64,000 nucleotides of DNA from Aminobacter niigataensis (GCF_014200015.1 NZ_JACHOT010000007.1:186001-250000); one strand, 5' to 3'; shown: positions 1 to 8,533, counted from the first letter of the stretch. Numbers and translations: made by a program. The notes: generated by a model from the letters alone, not told the origin.

Positions 1-610
1 GGAACGAAGTCGGCAGGAACTGCGGCTGGCCAAGCGCGCCGGCCCAGGACGAGCGCATGGCCTTGCGGCTGACCAGCCCGCGCTCGACCATCTCGAGACC
101 GGCGAGCAACTCCTTGCGGAACATGTCCTTACGGGTGGCGAGAAATGCCTTGGTGCCCAGCACCTCGAAGGCATCGTAAGGCATCTTGGCGGCGCCAAAG
201 CCAGACTCGCGGCCCCATATGGCGAGCACCACGCCGCGGGGCACGCCGAAGCGCTTTTCGATCGCGGCAAGCGTTTTGGCATTGGAGCCGGCACGCGTGC
301 GCCCGCCTGCACTGACCGCACCCAGGGTCTTCTCGGCGAAGTAGTTGCCTGGCGAACCGAACTCGGCCTGGTGCTGCTTCTTCGGCGTCTTCGGCTTTTC
401 GCCGGGCAAGACGAGGTCGGGCAACTTGAGATTGGGCGAGACGCCGGCGAAAGCCGCGTCGAATGTCGCCCTGGAGATGCCCTTGGCCTTGGCTTCCGGC
501 CAGAGGTCCTTCGCCAGCCAGGCCTGGAACTGGCTGTCGATGGGGGCAGCGGAGGCTGGGGCGGCGCAGGCCAAGAGTCCTATCACCAGCGAAGCCAGGA
601 ACTGGCGCAA
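1..610 (-). CDS. Lytic murein transglycosylase, MltB/SLT_2 type (3' end outside window)
   Basis: Periplasmic enzyme predicted to cleave the glycan backbone of peptidoglycan with 1,6-anhydro product formation. Only the first ~203 residues are in the window. The frame opens with a hydrophobic signal peptide (RQFLASLVIGLLACAAPASA) followed by a mature start at about residue 23. The catalytic glutamate lies in AIWGRESGFGA (about Glu135), and GALGQPQFLPTSF follows, typical of MltB-type enzymes. I chose TTG at 610 because it sits directly before the signal peptide and no ATG is in frame nearby; a start further upstream would run into the inverted-repeat element at 625-790. Family assignment is firm, start uncertain. 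Confidence 0.85.
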   Translation of the reverse strand, partial: MRQFLASLVIGLLACAAPASAAPIDSQFQAWLAKDLWPEAKAKGISRATFDAAFAGVSPNLKLPDLVLPGEKPKTPKKQHQAEFGSPGNYFAEKTLGAVSAGGRTRAGSNAKTLAAIEKRFGVPRGVVLAIWGRESGFGAAKMPYDAFEVLGTKAFLATRKDMFRKELLAGLEMVERGLVSRKAMRSSWAGALGQPQFLPTSF

Positions 611-624
611 GGATTGCGCTCCAC

Positions 625-790
625 GTTGCCCCCCTCTGTCCTGGCGGACATCTCCCCCACAAGGGGGGAGATTGGCGGCTGCGCCCTCACCGCTCGTCGT
701 GCAACGACGGTGGAGATTGGCCAAAGGTGCGATGAGGGCTGATCTCCTCCCTTGTGGGGGAGATGTCCGCCAGGACAGAGGGGGGCAACT
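625..790. repeat. Palindromic intergenic repeat element, ~166 bases
   Basis: The first 48 bases and the last 48 bases are inverted copies of each other with about one mismatch, each containing CTCTGTCCTGGCGGACATCT followed by a C-run/G-run mini-hairpin. A smaller inverted repeat (CGTCGTGCAACGACG) lies in the middle. It fills the gap between recR and the transglycosylase gene, both on the minus strand. It resembles the dispersed intergenic mosaic elements (RIME-like) of rhizobia; that class assignment is inference. Confidence 0.8.
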
Positions 791-830
791 TAGGGCGCCG
801 ATCATCCAACCTCCCTGCAAGCCAATTGCG

Positions 831-1436
831 TCAAAACACGGTCCGCGACTTGAGGGCCGCGGAAAGCGTGCCTTCGTCGAGATAATCGAGTTCGCCACCG
901 ACCGGCACGCCATGTGCCAGCCGCGTGATCTTCACGTCGAAGCCGGAGAGCTGGTCGGTGAGATAGTGCGCCGTGGTCTGGCCCTCGACGGTGGCGTTGA
1001 CCGCCAGGATGACCTCGCTGACGCCGCCCTCGGCGATGCGGGTCACCAGTTGTTTGATGGTCAGCTGGTCCGGCCCCACGCCATCCAGCGGCGACAGCGT
1101 GCCACCAAGCACATGGAAACGCGCATTCATGGCGCCAGCCCGCTCCAGCGCCCAGAGATCCGACACGTCCTCGACGACGATGATGGTGGTCGGGTCGCGA
1201 CGCGGATCGGTGCAGATCATGCAGGGATCGGAGGTATCGACATTGCCGCAGGTCGAGCAGACACGCACCTTGTCGACCGCTTCGCCCATGGCGGCAGCCA
1301 GAGGTGCCAGCAGCTGCTCTTTCTTCTTGATCAAATGGAGGGCTGCGCGTCGGGCCGAACGGGGCCCAAGCCCCGGCACCTTGGCCAGCAGCTGAATCAG
1401 GCGTTCGATCTCGGGACCGGCGATTCGCTTCGACAT
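831..1436 (-). CDS. recR: Recombination mediator protein RecR
   Basis: RecR works with RecF/RecO to load RecA on gapped DNA. The 201-residue length is normal. An N-terminal helix-hairpin-helix ([15 protein letters not shown]) is followed by a four-cysteine zinc finger (Cys60, Cys63, Cys72, Cys75) and a Toprim domain starting at about IIVVED (residue 85). The start is the ATG giving [13 protein letters not shown], as in other RecR proteins; an upstream extension is not conserved in character. The usual partner genes dnaX and ybaB lie on the same strand but are separated from it by two unrelated genes. Confidence 0.97.
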   Translation of the reverse strand: MSKRIAGPEIERLIQLLAKVPGLGPRSARRAALHLIKKKEQLLAPLAAAMGEAVDKVRVCSTCGNVDTSDPCMICTDPRRDPTTIIVVEDVSDLWALERAGAMNARFHVLGGTLSPLDGVGPDQLTIKQLVTRIAEGGVSEVILAVNATVEGQTTAHYLTDQLSGFDVKITRLAHGVPVGGELDYLDEGTLSAALKSRTVF

Positions 1437-1456
1437 GGAAGCGGTATAAAACGAGG

Positions 1457-1525
1457 AGCGAATGGTGAGTAGCGAATAGTGACGAAGCGCCAACCGGCTG
1501 CTCCTGTCTTCTTTCCCTATTCGCT
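1457..1525. repeat. AGCGAAT heptamer cluster, left copy
   Basis: AGCGAAT occurs at 1457-1463 and 1471-1477, and its complement ATTCGCT at 1519-1525, the last overlapping the stop codon of the neighbouring hydrolase gene. The motif TTCCCTATTCGCT matches the pattern of the larger cluster at 3475-3588. The two arms can pair into a hairpin between the hydrolase gene and recR. Confidence 0.7.
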
Positions 1526-2244
1526 CAGTCGCTCATCGGCCTGTCCTGGCTGGCAATCAGCGCGCCGATCGCGTCGGCATCCTCGGATGTCGCCTGGAAC
1601 GACATGGCACTGGCCAGTGCCGCATCGGAACCGGCGGAAGCGACGGTCGTCGGCTTCTCCTCGACAACGCCCGGCAGCGCCTGTGGTTCGGCTGAAGCGA
1701 CCATGGTTTCGGCCTCGATCGCAGCAGGCAGCGGCTTTCTGCGACTGCGCTTCTCGTAGAAGGCGTTGCCACCGGCGACTGTCGTGTAGTGCATGTTCTT
1801 GTAGGGAAACTTCAGCCCGGCCGTGTGGAAGAACATCACTTCGGGCTTCACCTTTGGGTGACGTTCGCCCTTGAGCACGGCATCCGCAGCCGCCTGCACG
1901 TCGGGCAAGGCCTTCGAATTCATCGGTCGCGACAGCACGCCGGGCGCGAACTGGCCTTTCTGGCCAACCACACCGCAGACCGTTTCGCCATATTCGCCCG
2001 ACTTGAGGCGGTTCATGACGACGCTGCCAACGGCAACGAGGCCGTCGCGGCTGGAGCGGTTGGATTCGAAGAACATCGCCCGCGCCAGGCACTCCTTGTC
2101 CTTCGCCGTATAGGCGTAGGAACCGGAACGAACCGAGCTCGTGGTGACCCCGTCAGCGAGTTTGCTGGTGGTGCATCCGGACACGATGAACAGCGAGACC
2201 AGCATGCCGACAAGGATCGGCATCTTCCATTTGTTGGCGATCAA
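1525..2244 (-). CDS. Cell-wall hydrolase, SleB-type lipoprotein
   Basis: Predicted outer- or inner-membrane-tethered peptidoglycan hydrolase. A hydrophobic leader ends in the lipobox VSGC (Cys24). The SleB/CwlJ-like domain spans roughly residues 45-165 ([50 protein letters not shown]); this fold is named for spore-cortex enzymes but is common in non-sporulating alphaproteobacteria. The last ~75 residues are Ala/Glu/Ser-rich and low complexity. The start is uncertain: TTG at 2244 has AAGAGGGG six to eight bases upstream and gives a proper lipoprotein leader with Lys residues; ATG at 2223 and TTG at 2310 are alternatives. Confidence 0.82.
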   Translation of the reverse strand: MIANKWKMPILVGMLVSLFIVSGCTTSKLADGVTTSSVRSGSYAYTAKDKECLARAMFFESNRSSRDGLVAVGSVVMNRLKSGEYGETVCGVVGQKGQFAPGVLSRPMNSKALPDVQAAADAVLKGERHPKVKPEVMFFHTAGLKFPYKNMHYTTVAGGNAFYEKRSRRKPLPAAIEAETMVASAEPQALPGVVEEKPTTVASAGSDAALASAMSFQATSEDADAIGALIASQDRPMSD

Positions 2245-2425
2245 AAAGCGCCCCTCTTGCAGTCCCGCCACGTCCCCAGATTGCAGCAACAATGAGCGCA
2301 TTTCAGGCAAAATGATGGCCGAAGGCCGAAATGTGGCAATCGGCAGGGTCGCCTCTGCAACGCCCGGTCGCTATGGTCGCTGCCAAGACGCGGCGCAACG
2401 GCCGAGAAGCAAGAGGAAGACGATC

Positions 2426-3466
2426 GTGAAAGCTGTCCTGTTCGAGCAATTCGGCCAGCCGCCAAAGATGCAGAACGTGGTCGATCCGACGCCCTCGCCG
2501 GCAGGCGTGGTGATCAAGGTCGAGGCGACCGGCCTGTGCCGCAGCGACTGGCACGGCTGGATGGGGCACGACGCCGACATCGTGCTGCCGCACGTGCCGG
2601 GTCATGAGCTTGCCGGCACGGTGTCTGCCCTGGGCAAGCTGGTGACGCAATGGAAGGTCGGCGACCGCGTGACCGTGCCCTTCGTCGGCGGTTGCGGCCG
2701 TTGCTTCGAATGCACGTCGGGCAACCACCAGGTCTGTGAACATCAATTCCAGCCCGGGTTCACGGCCTGGGGCTCGTTTGCCGAATATGTCGCCGTCGAT
2801 TTCGCCGACACCAACCTGGTGCGGCTGCCGGAAAAGCTGGACTTCGCCACGGCGGCCAGCCTCGGCTGCCGCTTTGTCACCTCGTTCCGGGCGGTCGTCG
2901 ATCAGGGCCGGGTCAAGCCGGGCGAATGGGTCGCCGTGCACGGCTGCGGTGGCGTCGGGCTGTCGGCGATCATGATCGCGGCGGCTGCCGGGGCCAACGT
3001 GATTGCCATCGACCTCACCGACGACAAGCTGGAGTTCGCCAGGAAAGTCGGCGCCGTGGCGACGATCAATGCCTCAGGCGACAAGGACGTCGTCGATGCT
3101 GTCAGGGAGATCACCAAGGGCGGCGCGCATCTTTCGCTCGACGCGCTCGGCCATCCCACCACCTGCTTCAACTCGATCGCCAATTTGCGTCGCCGCGGCC
3201 GGCACGTGCAGGTCGGGCTGATGCTCGGCGATCACCATCACCCCAGGATTCCGATGGACAAGGTGATTGCCCACGAACTCGAAATCCTCGGCAGTCACGG
3301 CATGCAGGCGTTCCGCTACCAGGCGATGATGGAGATGATCGACGCCGGCACGCTCAAGCCGCAGATGCTGGTCGGCAAGCATCTCAGCCTCGACGAAGCG
3401 CCCGCCGCACTGATGGCGATGGACCGGTTCGAGGGGCTTGGGATCAGTGTGGTGACGAGGTTCTAG
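2426..3466 (+). CDS. Zinc-dependent alcohol dehydrogenase
   Basis: Medium-chain NAD(P)-dependent dehydrogenase of 346 residues. Catalytic zinc ligands are visible as Cys38 and His60-Glu61 ([10 protein letters not shown]), and the structural zinc loop as Cys90, Cys93, Cys96, Cys104. The Rossmann turn GCGGVGLSA follows at about residue 172. Substrate cannot be read from the sequence. I chose GTG at 2426, preceded by AGAGGAAGA; an in-frame extension upstream to 2141 overlaps the divergent hydrolase gene and is not credible. It is the only plus-strand gene in this otherwise minus-strand block. Confidence 0.9.
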   Translation: MKAVLFEQFGQPPKMQNVVDPTPSPAGVVIKVEATGLCRSDWHGWMGHDADIVLPHVPGHELAGTVSALGKLVTQWKVGDRVTVPFVGGCGRCFECTSGNHQVCEHQFQPGFTAWGSFAEYVAVDFADTNLVRLPEKLDFATAASLGCRFVTSFRAVVDQGRVKPGEWVAVHGCGGVGLSAIMIAAAAGANVIAIDLTDDKLEFARKVGAVATINASGDKDVVDAVREITKGGAHLSLDALGHPTTCFNSIANLRRRGRHVQVGLMLGDHHHPRIPMDKVIAHELEILGSHGMQAFRYQAMMEMIDAGTLKPQMLVGKHLSLDEAPAALMAMDRFEGLGISVVTRF

Positions 3467-3474
3467 GGGCAAAC

Positions 3475-3588
3475 AGCGAATAGCGAATAGCGAATAGCGA
3501 ATAGCGAATAGCGAATAGATTGATGAGCAACGGCGCCTGATGATCAAGCGCCGCCCCGCTATTCCCTACTCACTATTCGCTATTCGCT
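3475..3588. repeat. AGCGAAT tandem heptamer array with inverted copies
   Basis: Six perfect tandem copies of AGCGAAT run from 3475 to 3516. Two tandem copies of the complement ATTCGCT lie at 3575-3588 just before the ybaB stop. The arms can form a stem between the convergent alcohol dehydrogenase and ybaB genes and may act as a terminator in both directions. Confidence 0.85.
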
Positions 3589-3592
3589 CGTC

Positions 3593-3916
3593 TTAGAACG
3601 GCAGCTTCATGCCGGGCGGGATCGGCAGGCCGGCGGTCAGCGCCTTGGTCTTTTCCTGCATCGTCGCCTCGACCTTGGCCTTGGCGTCGTTGTGGGCGGC
3701 GACGATCAGGTCCTCGAGGATCTCACCCTCGCCTTCCTTCAGCAACGACGGGTCGATCTTCAGCGACTTCATCTCCGACTTGCCGGAAAGGGTGACGGTG
3801 ACGAGCCCGCCGCCGGACTGGCCGGTGGCTTCGATCAGGGCGACCTCTTCCTGCATGGCCTGGAGTTTGGCCTGCATTTCCTTCGCTTTGCCCATCAGGC
3901 CGAGCAGATCCTTCAT
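3593..3916 (-). CDS. YbaB/EbfC family nucleoid-associated protein
   Basis: Small DNA-binding protein of 107 residues, the usual length. The N-terminal helix is rich in Lys, Met and Gln ([19 protein letters not shown]), followed by the conserved [20 protein letters not shown] and IEDLIVAA-like segment ([18 protein letters not shown]). It lies 18 bases downstream of dnaX on the same strand, the standard dnaX-ybaB pairing, and is probably co-transcribed with it. Confidence 0.95.
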   Translation of the reverse strand: MKDLLGLMGKAKEMQAKLQAMQEEVALIEATGQSGGGLVTVTLSGKSEMKSLKIDPSLLKEGEGEILEDLIVAAHNDAKAKVEATMQEKTKALTAGLPIPPGMKLPF

Positions 3917-3934
3917 GGTCGTATTCCTTTCGTC

Positions 3935-5752
3935 TCAGAACGGGTCGTCATCGTCGTTGTCCACGCCGGGATCGGGCGGCAACTCGGTGTCGGTATCCAG
4001 ATCGGGCGCGTCCGGCTGCGTCGGCAGGCGCACGTCGATGATCTTGGCACCGGGAAAGCGCGACAGGATCGCGGCCACGGTGGGATCGGCCTTCGCATCG
4101 GTAAGGGCGACCTCGCGCTTGTTGGCCTCGATCTCGGCGAGCGTGGCACCGCCTTCGTCCTTCGACAGCGACACCAGCCAGTGGCGCCCGGTCCAGGCCT
4201 TCAGCTTGGTGGTCAGGTCGTTGAGAAAAGTCCGTGGCGCGTCCGCGGTCAGGCTGACCTCGATATGGCCCGGCTCGATGCGGACCGGCCGAACCACGCG
4301 GCGGATCAGCACCTTGAAGGCCATCTCGCGATTGGTTTCTGCAAGCGCCGCCAGATCAGCTATCGACTTGACCGGCACCGCGTCGACCACCGGCTCGGGT
4401 GCCGGCGTCGGCGCGACAAAAGCTGTGGGTGCAGGCGTCGTTTCCACCAGGCGCATGGCCTGGCCACCGCCATTGCTGACCGGCATGCGGGCTTGGGAAA
4501 CGGCCGAAGTGCTAGGTCCACCATTGCCGCCGCCCGCAGGCATGCCGCCATTGCGTGGGCCGGATGCGGGTTGTGACGGCGCATCGCCCAGCGACTTCAA
4601 CGCCTCGTCGAGCGTCGGCAGGTCGGCGGCGTGCGCCAGCCGGATCAGCACCATCTCTGCGGCACTGACAGGCCGGTTGGACGACTGCACTTCGGGGATA
4701 CCCTTGAGCAGCATCTGCCAGGCGCGGGACAGGACCCTGACCGACAAGCTCTGGGCGAACTCCCCGCCCCTCTTGCGCTCGTCTTCCGACAGCGAGGCGT
4801 CGTCGGCCGCGGACGGCACGAAGCGCAGGCGCGTGACCAGATGGGTGAATTCGGCGAGATCGTTGAGCACGGCGACCGGGTCGGCGCCGGTGTCATACTG
4901 GACGCGCAGTTCGCCAAGGGCAGCGGCGATGTCGCCCTTCATGACGTTTTCGAACAGGTCGACGACACGGGCACGGTCGGCAAGGCCGAGCATGGCGCGC
5001 ACCGCATCCGTCGTCACCTTGCCGCCGCCATGGGCGATGGCCTGGTCGAGGATCGACAGCGAATCGCGCGCCGAGCCTTCGGCTGCACGGGCAACCATGG
5101 CAAGCGCGTCATCCTCGACCGCAATGCCTTCCTGCTGGGCGATACTCCTGAGATGGCCGACCAGCTTGCCGGCATCGATGCGGCGCAGGTCGAAGCGCTG
5201 GCAGCGCGACAGCACCGTGATCGGAACTTTTCGGATTTCGGTGGTGGCGAAGATGAACTTCACATGCGGAGGCGGCTCTTCCAGCGTCTTCAGCAGGCCG
5301 TTGAAGGCCTGCGTCGAAAGCATGTGCACCTCGTCGATGATGTAGACCTTGTAGCGCGCCGAAACGGGCGCATAACGGACACGCTCGATGATGTCGCGGA
5401 TGTCGTCGATGCCGGTGTGGGAGGCCGCGTCCATTTCGATGACATCGACATGGCGGCCTTCCATGATCGACTGGCAATGCTCGCCGAGCACCGACAGGTC
5501 GACCGACGGCCGGTCGATGTCCGGGGTCTTGTAGTTGAGGGCACGGGCCAGAATGCGGGCGGTGGTGGTCTTGCCGACGCCGCGGACACCGGTCAGCATC
5601 CAGGCTTGAGCGATGCGCCCGCTGGAAAAAGCGTTGGTCAGCGTCTGAACCATCGGCTCCTGGCCGACGAGGGCTGAGAAATCCGCAGGGCGGTACTTGC
5701 GCGCGAGAACGCGGTAAGCCTTGCTCTTATCGGTTTGTCCGGCTTCGCTCAT
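3935..5752 (-). CDS. dnaX: DNA polymerase III subunit gamma/tau
   Basis: Clamp-loader ATPase, 605 residues. Walker A is GVRGVGKT (55-62), the DEVH box appears as IIDEVHMLS, and the sensor region as TEIRKVPITVLSRCQRFDLR. Pro/Ala/Gly-rich linker sequence begins near residue 400, followed by a tau-like C-terminal domain. The zinc module after Walker A (four Cys in E. coli) retains only one Cys here (LGEHCQ), which appears usual for rhizobial DnaX. The start is ATG at 5752 (MSEAGQTDKSKAY); 28 upstream in-frame residues look non-coding. The SRP RNA gene lies just upstream and ybaB downstream. Confidence 0.96.
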   Translation of the reverse strand: MSEAGQTDKSKAYRVLARKYRPADFSALVGQEPMVQTLTNAFSSGRIAQAWMLTGVRGVGKTTTARILARALNYKTPDIDRPSVDLSVLGEHCQSIMEGRHVDVIEMDAASHTGIDDIRDIIERVRYAPVSARYKVYIIDEVHMLSTQAFNGLLKTLEEPPPHVKFIFATTEIRKVPITVLSRCQRFDLRRIDAGKLVGHLRSIAQQEGIAVEDDALAMVARAAEGSARDSLSILDQAIAHGGGKVTTDAVRAMLGLADRARVVDLFENVMKGDIAAALGELRVQYDTGADPVAVLNDLAEFTHLVTRLRFVPSAADDASLSEDERKRGGEFAQSLSVRVLSRAWQMLLKGIPEVQSSNRPVSAAEMVLIRLAHAADLPTLDEALKSLGDAPSQPASGPRNGGMPAGGGNGGPSTSAVSQARMPVSNGGGQAMRLVETTPAPTAFVAPTPAPEPVVDAVPVKSIADLAALAETNREMAFKVLIRRVVRPVRIEPGHIEVSLTADAPRTFLNDLTTKLKAWTGRHWLVSLSKDEGGATLAEIEANKREVALTDAKADPTVAAILSRFPGAKIIDVRLPTQPDAPDLDTDTELPPDPGVDNDDDDPF

Positions 5753-5874
5753 CCGCCCCGTTCGCTCGCCCGTTCGTAGTGGCGCCCCTGCCTCGACCCC
5801 ACAGGGCCGATTCCGCGAAACGAGTTTCGCCCGCACGGCGCAACGCCGTCAATGACGCGGAGAAGGGCGAAGAG

Positions 5875-5975
5875 GCGGGAGGCTGGAACAATGACCCGTT
5901 CCGGGCTCGTTAGGGCTGCTTCCTTCCGGACCTGACCCGGTTGGCGAGTGGATCGTCCACCACCAACCTCCCAAT
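5875..5975 (-). ncRNA. ffs: 4.5S RNA of the signal recognition particle (bacterial small SRP RNA)
   Basis: Read on the minus strand, the apical segment GGTCAGGTCCGGAAGGAAGC followed by AGCC is the universal SRP RNA domain IV that binds Ffh. The flanks GGGAGGTTGG at the 5' side and CCAGCCTCCC at the 3' side pair to close the hairpin. The size of about 100 nt fits. Ends are set from the closing stem and could be off by several bases. It lies immediately upstream of dnaX, the same order as the scr-dnaX-yaaK-recR cluster of Bacillus. Confidence 0.95.
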
Positions 5976-6156
5976 CCCCATATCGGCAATTGCCGCAGCA
6001 ATTGCAAGAGCCAAGCAGGCACCGCCTGCAAACATGCCCCTCTATCGTCCCTCCGGTAGCCCATCAGATTGATCGAAGCACGGCGGCCGAGAGCAATGAT
6101 TCGCTTGCAGCGGCAGCAGGCAGGCTCTAGCCTCCGCATGAACAGGGAAAACGCCA

Positions 6157-6576
6157 ATGATGTCGGGGCTCAAGGCCGGGTTTGCGCTGGATTCGCGTCT
6201 CGACACCGACAGCGAGCCCTTGATGTGGCTTGGCTTGTGCGAATTGCGCGTCATGAACGACCAGCGCTGGCCCTGGCTGATCCTGGTGCCGCAACGCTCC
6301 GGCATCGAGGAAATCCACGACCTGACCCCGCTCGACCAAGCCATGCTGACCTTCGAAAGCAACATGGTGGCCCATGCGCTGAAGCGCGTAACCGGCTGCG
6401 CCAAGATCAACAGCGGTGCACTCGGCAATGTCGTGCGGCAGCTGCATTTCCATGTCGTCGCCCGCTCCGAGGGCGACCCCGGCTGGCCCGGCCCGGTCTG
6501 GGGCCATGGCGTGCGCGAGCCTTATCGCCGCGACGACCTCCACCGGTTTGCCGAGAACATCAAGGCCGCCCTATAA
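6157..6576 (+). CDS. HIT-domain protein (histidine triad family)
   Basis: Probable nucleotide hydrolase or transferase of 139 residues. The HIT region shows QLHFHVVARSEGD: the first two histidines of the His-x-His-x-His triad are present, but the third position is Ala-Arg, a variant form of the motif. The helix NMVAHALKRVTGCAKINSG and the conserved tail WPGPVWGHG fit the family's small proteobacterial members. Two adjacent ATG codons (6157, 6160) compete as start, with AGGGAAA upstream. nudC follows after 34 bases on the same strand. Confidence 0.85.
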   Translation: MMSGLKAGFALDSRLDTDSEPLMWLGLCELRVMNDQRWPWLILVPQRSGIEEIHDLTPLDQAMLTFESNMVAHALKRVTGCAKINSGALGNVVRQLHFHVVARSEGDPGWPGPVWGHGVREPYRRDDLHRFAENIKAAL

Positions 6577-6610
6577 GGGCATCCCCCGACCCAGCGCCTG
6601 AGTCCACGCA

Positions 6611-7567
6611 ATGCATTTCAGCCTGTCCAACGCGCCCGAGCGCGAAGCCAGCCAGTTCCTCGGTTTTGCCGGCAACGTCATCGACCGCCAGTCGGAAAAG
6701 CGCAGCGACGATTCCGCCCGGCTGGCGTTGGCCGAGCCCGGCGCGCGGTTGCTGCTGATCGGCGCGGGACGGTTGGTGCTCGATTTCAGCACCGGCGCGG
6801 CCAGCCCTTATTTCACGGTCGCCGCAGCCGAGGCCATCGGCATCCAACCCGACGCCGCGATCCTGCTCGGCCGGGCCGACGATGTCGCCATGCTCGCGGT
6901 GCCTGTCGCCGTCGAGCCGGAAACCCTGCCCGAGCACCTCAAGGCGGTCGATTTCCGCTCGATCCTGACGCAGGGCCTGATCGACGGCGCCGGCCTCGGC
7001 GCCATGGCGCAAGGTGCGGCCCTGCTCGCCTGGCATGCAACCCACCGTTTCTGCGGCCGCTGCGGCGGGCCAACCGAGATGCGCGCCGGCGGCTACAAGC
7101 GGCGGTGCACTTCCTGCGGCGCCGAACACTTCCCGCGCACCGACCCGGTGGCCATCATGCTGACCGTGTCGGGCGACCGGTGCCTGATGGGGCGGGGCCG
7201 GCATTTCGCGCCCGGGGTCTACTCGGCGCTCGCCGGCTTCATCGAGCCGGGCGAGACCATCGAGGCGGCGGTGCGGCGCGAAACGCTGGAGGAATCCGGC
7301 ATCAGGCTCGGCCGCGTCGTCTACCACTCGAGCCAGCCCTGGCCGTTCCCCTACTCGCTGATGATCGGCTGCTATGGCGAAGCGCTGAACGAGGACATCG
7401 TGCCTGATACCGCCGAGCTCGAGGATTGCCGCTGGTTTTCCCGTGCCGAGGTGCTGCAGATGCTCGACGGCACGCACCCCGGAGAACTCCGGGTGCCGCC
7501 GCCCCACGCCATCGCCCACCAGCTGATCCACGCTTGGGCAAAAACGCTCAATGAAATACCTGACTAA
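6611..7567 (+). CDS. nudC: NAD+/NADH diphosphatase (NudC)
   Basis: Hydrolyses NADH and NAD-capped RNA ends. The 318-residue protein has a zinc ribbon (Cys148, Cys151, Cys166, Cys169) followed by a Nudix box GFIEPGETIEAAVRRETLEE (from about 209) and the NudC hallmark SQPWPFPYSLM. An N-terminal NUDIX-like domain precedes these. The stop codon overlaps one copy of a putative operator for the downstream MarR-GNAT gene. Confidence 0.95.
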   Translation: MHFSLSNAPEREASQFLGFAGNVIDRQSEKRSDDSARLALAEPGARLLLIGAGRLVLDFSTGAASPYFTVAAAEAIGIQPDAAILLGRADDVAMLAVPVAVEPETLPEHLKAVDFRSILTQGLIDGAGLGAMAQGAALLAWHATHRFCGRCGGPTEMRAGGYKRRCTSCGAEHFPRTDPVAIMLTVSGDRCLMGRGRHFAPGVYSALAGFIEPGETIEAAVRRETLEESGIRLGRVVYHSSQPWPFPYSLMIGCYGEALNEDIVPDTAELEDCRWFSRAEVLQMLDGTHPGELRVPPPHAIAHQLIHAWAKTLNEIPD

Positions 7568-7615
7568 AGTCCGATAATTCTTGCCTGCCCGCATATGCCT
7601 GACTATAGTCAGGCA
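7559..7615 (+). promoter_or_regulatory. Paired operator-like palindromes at the MarR-GNAT start
   Basis: TGCCTGACTATAGTCAGGCA at 7596-7615 is a perfect 20-base palindrome ending one base before the ATG of the regulator gene. A second copy of its core, CCTGACTAAAGTC, lies at 7559-7571 over the nudC stop codon and differs at one base from CCTGACTATAGTC at 7598-7610. The spacing is 39 bases. This arrangement suggests dimer binding and autoregulation by the MarR domain; binding is inferred. Confidence 0.75.
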
Positions 7616-8500
7616 ATGGACAAGGCTCTGCAAGTCACCCGGATTCGCAGCTTCAACCGCACGGTGACCCGCCGTATTGGCGTGCTGGAAGACAGCTATC
7701 TCAGCCGTGGGCGCCCGCTCGGCGAGGCACGGGTCATTTTCGAAATCGGGCTGGAAGGCGCGGGGCTCGGCGTGCTCCGCTCGCGGCTTGGGCTGGATTC
7801 GGGCTATCTCAGCCGGATGTTGCGTTCGCTCGAGGCACAGGGCCTCGTCGCCGTCGGCAAACACGCCGGCGACGCCCGCAGCCGCCGCGCGACGCTGACC
7901 CAAAAGGGCCGCGACGAGCACGCAGCCTATGACGCCTTGTCGGACGAATTGGCGAATTCCATTCTCGATCCGCTTTCGGTGTCGCGGCGAGATCGCCTCG
8001 TTGCCGCGATGGCAGAGGTCGAGCGCCTGCTTATGGCAGCGTCGATCACGATCGGCGAGGAGGCTCCCAATTCTGCGGAAGCGCGGCAATGCCTGGCGCA
8101 GTATTTCGACGAACTCGCAGAGCGTTTCGAGAAGGGGTTCGACCCGGCCTGGGGAAACACAACCACAGAGGAAGAGTTCATCCCTCCCCGTGGCAGTTTC
8201 GTGATCGCACGGCTCGACGGACGTCCCGTAGGCTGCGCAGCACTGCGCATGATCGATGCCACGACCGCGGAGATCAAGCGGATGTGGGTCGCGCCTTCCG
8301 CACGCGGGCTTGGCATTGCCAGCCGCCTGCTGCTCAAGCTGGAAGCGATCGCGGCAGGTCTTGGCGCGAAAACGGTTTGGCTCGACACCAACCGGGCGCT
8401 CAAGGAGGCGCAGACTCTCTACCGCCGTGAGGGCTACGAGGAAATTGCGCGCTTCAACGACAATCCCTATGCCGACCACTGGTTCGAGAAACGCCTGTAG
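7616..8500 (+). CDS. MarR-type regulator fused to a GNAT acetyltransferase
   Basis: 294 residues in two parts. Residues ~5-135 form a MarR winged helix (LRSRLGLDSGYLSRMLRSLE, then VGKHAGDARSRRATLTQKG as the wing). Residues ~140-294 form a GNAT domain with the acetyl-CoA loop APSARGLGIASRLL and the end segment LYRREGYEEI. I chose ATG at 7616; the ATG at 7595 would place the start inside the palindrome. Such fusions recur in rhizobia and relatives; substrate and signal are unknown. Confidence 0.88.
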   Translation: MDKALQVTRIRSFNRTVTRRIGVLEDSYLSRGRPLGEARVIFEIGLEGAGLGVLRSRLGLDSGYLSRMLRSLEAQGLVAVGKHAGDARSRRATLTQKGRDEHAAYDALSDELANSILDPLSVSRRDRLVAAMAEVERLLMAASITIGEEAPNSAEARQCLAQYFDELAERFEKGFDPAWGNTTTEEEFIPPRGSFVIARLDGRPVGCAALRMIDATTAEIKRMWVAPSARGLGIASRLLLKLEAIAAGLGAKTVWLDTNRALKEAQTLYRREGYEEIARFNDNPYADHWFEKRL

Positions 8501-8533
8501 AGCGCTTCGCCGGCAGCATCTGGCGACAGGCGC

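Noticed and set aside
345-1472. Plus-strand open frame of about 375 codons over the transglycosylase start, the palindromic element and recR
   Set aside because: It runs through the palindromic repeat and antisense to recR; no protein family resemblance.
3475-3588. CRISPR array
   Set aside because: The repeats are 7 bases and tandem without spacers, and no cas genes are present.
3609-5345. Plus-strand open frame of about 578 codons opposite dnaX
   Set aside because: Ser/Arg-rich composition typical of an antisense shadow; dnaX on the other strand is clear.
6560-8479. Minus-strand open frame of about 639 codons across nudC and the MarR-GNAT gene
   Set aside because: It crosses two well-supported plus-strand genes and their boundary without any conserved motif.
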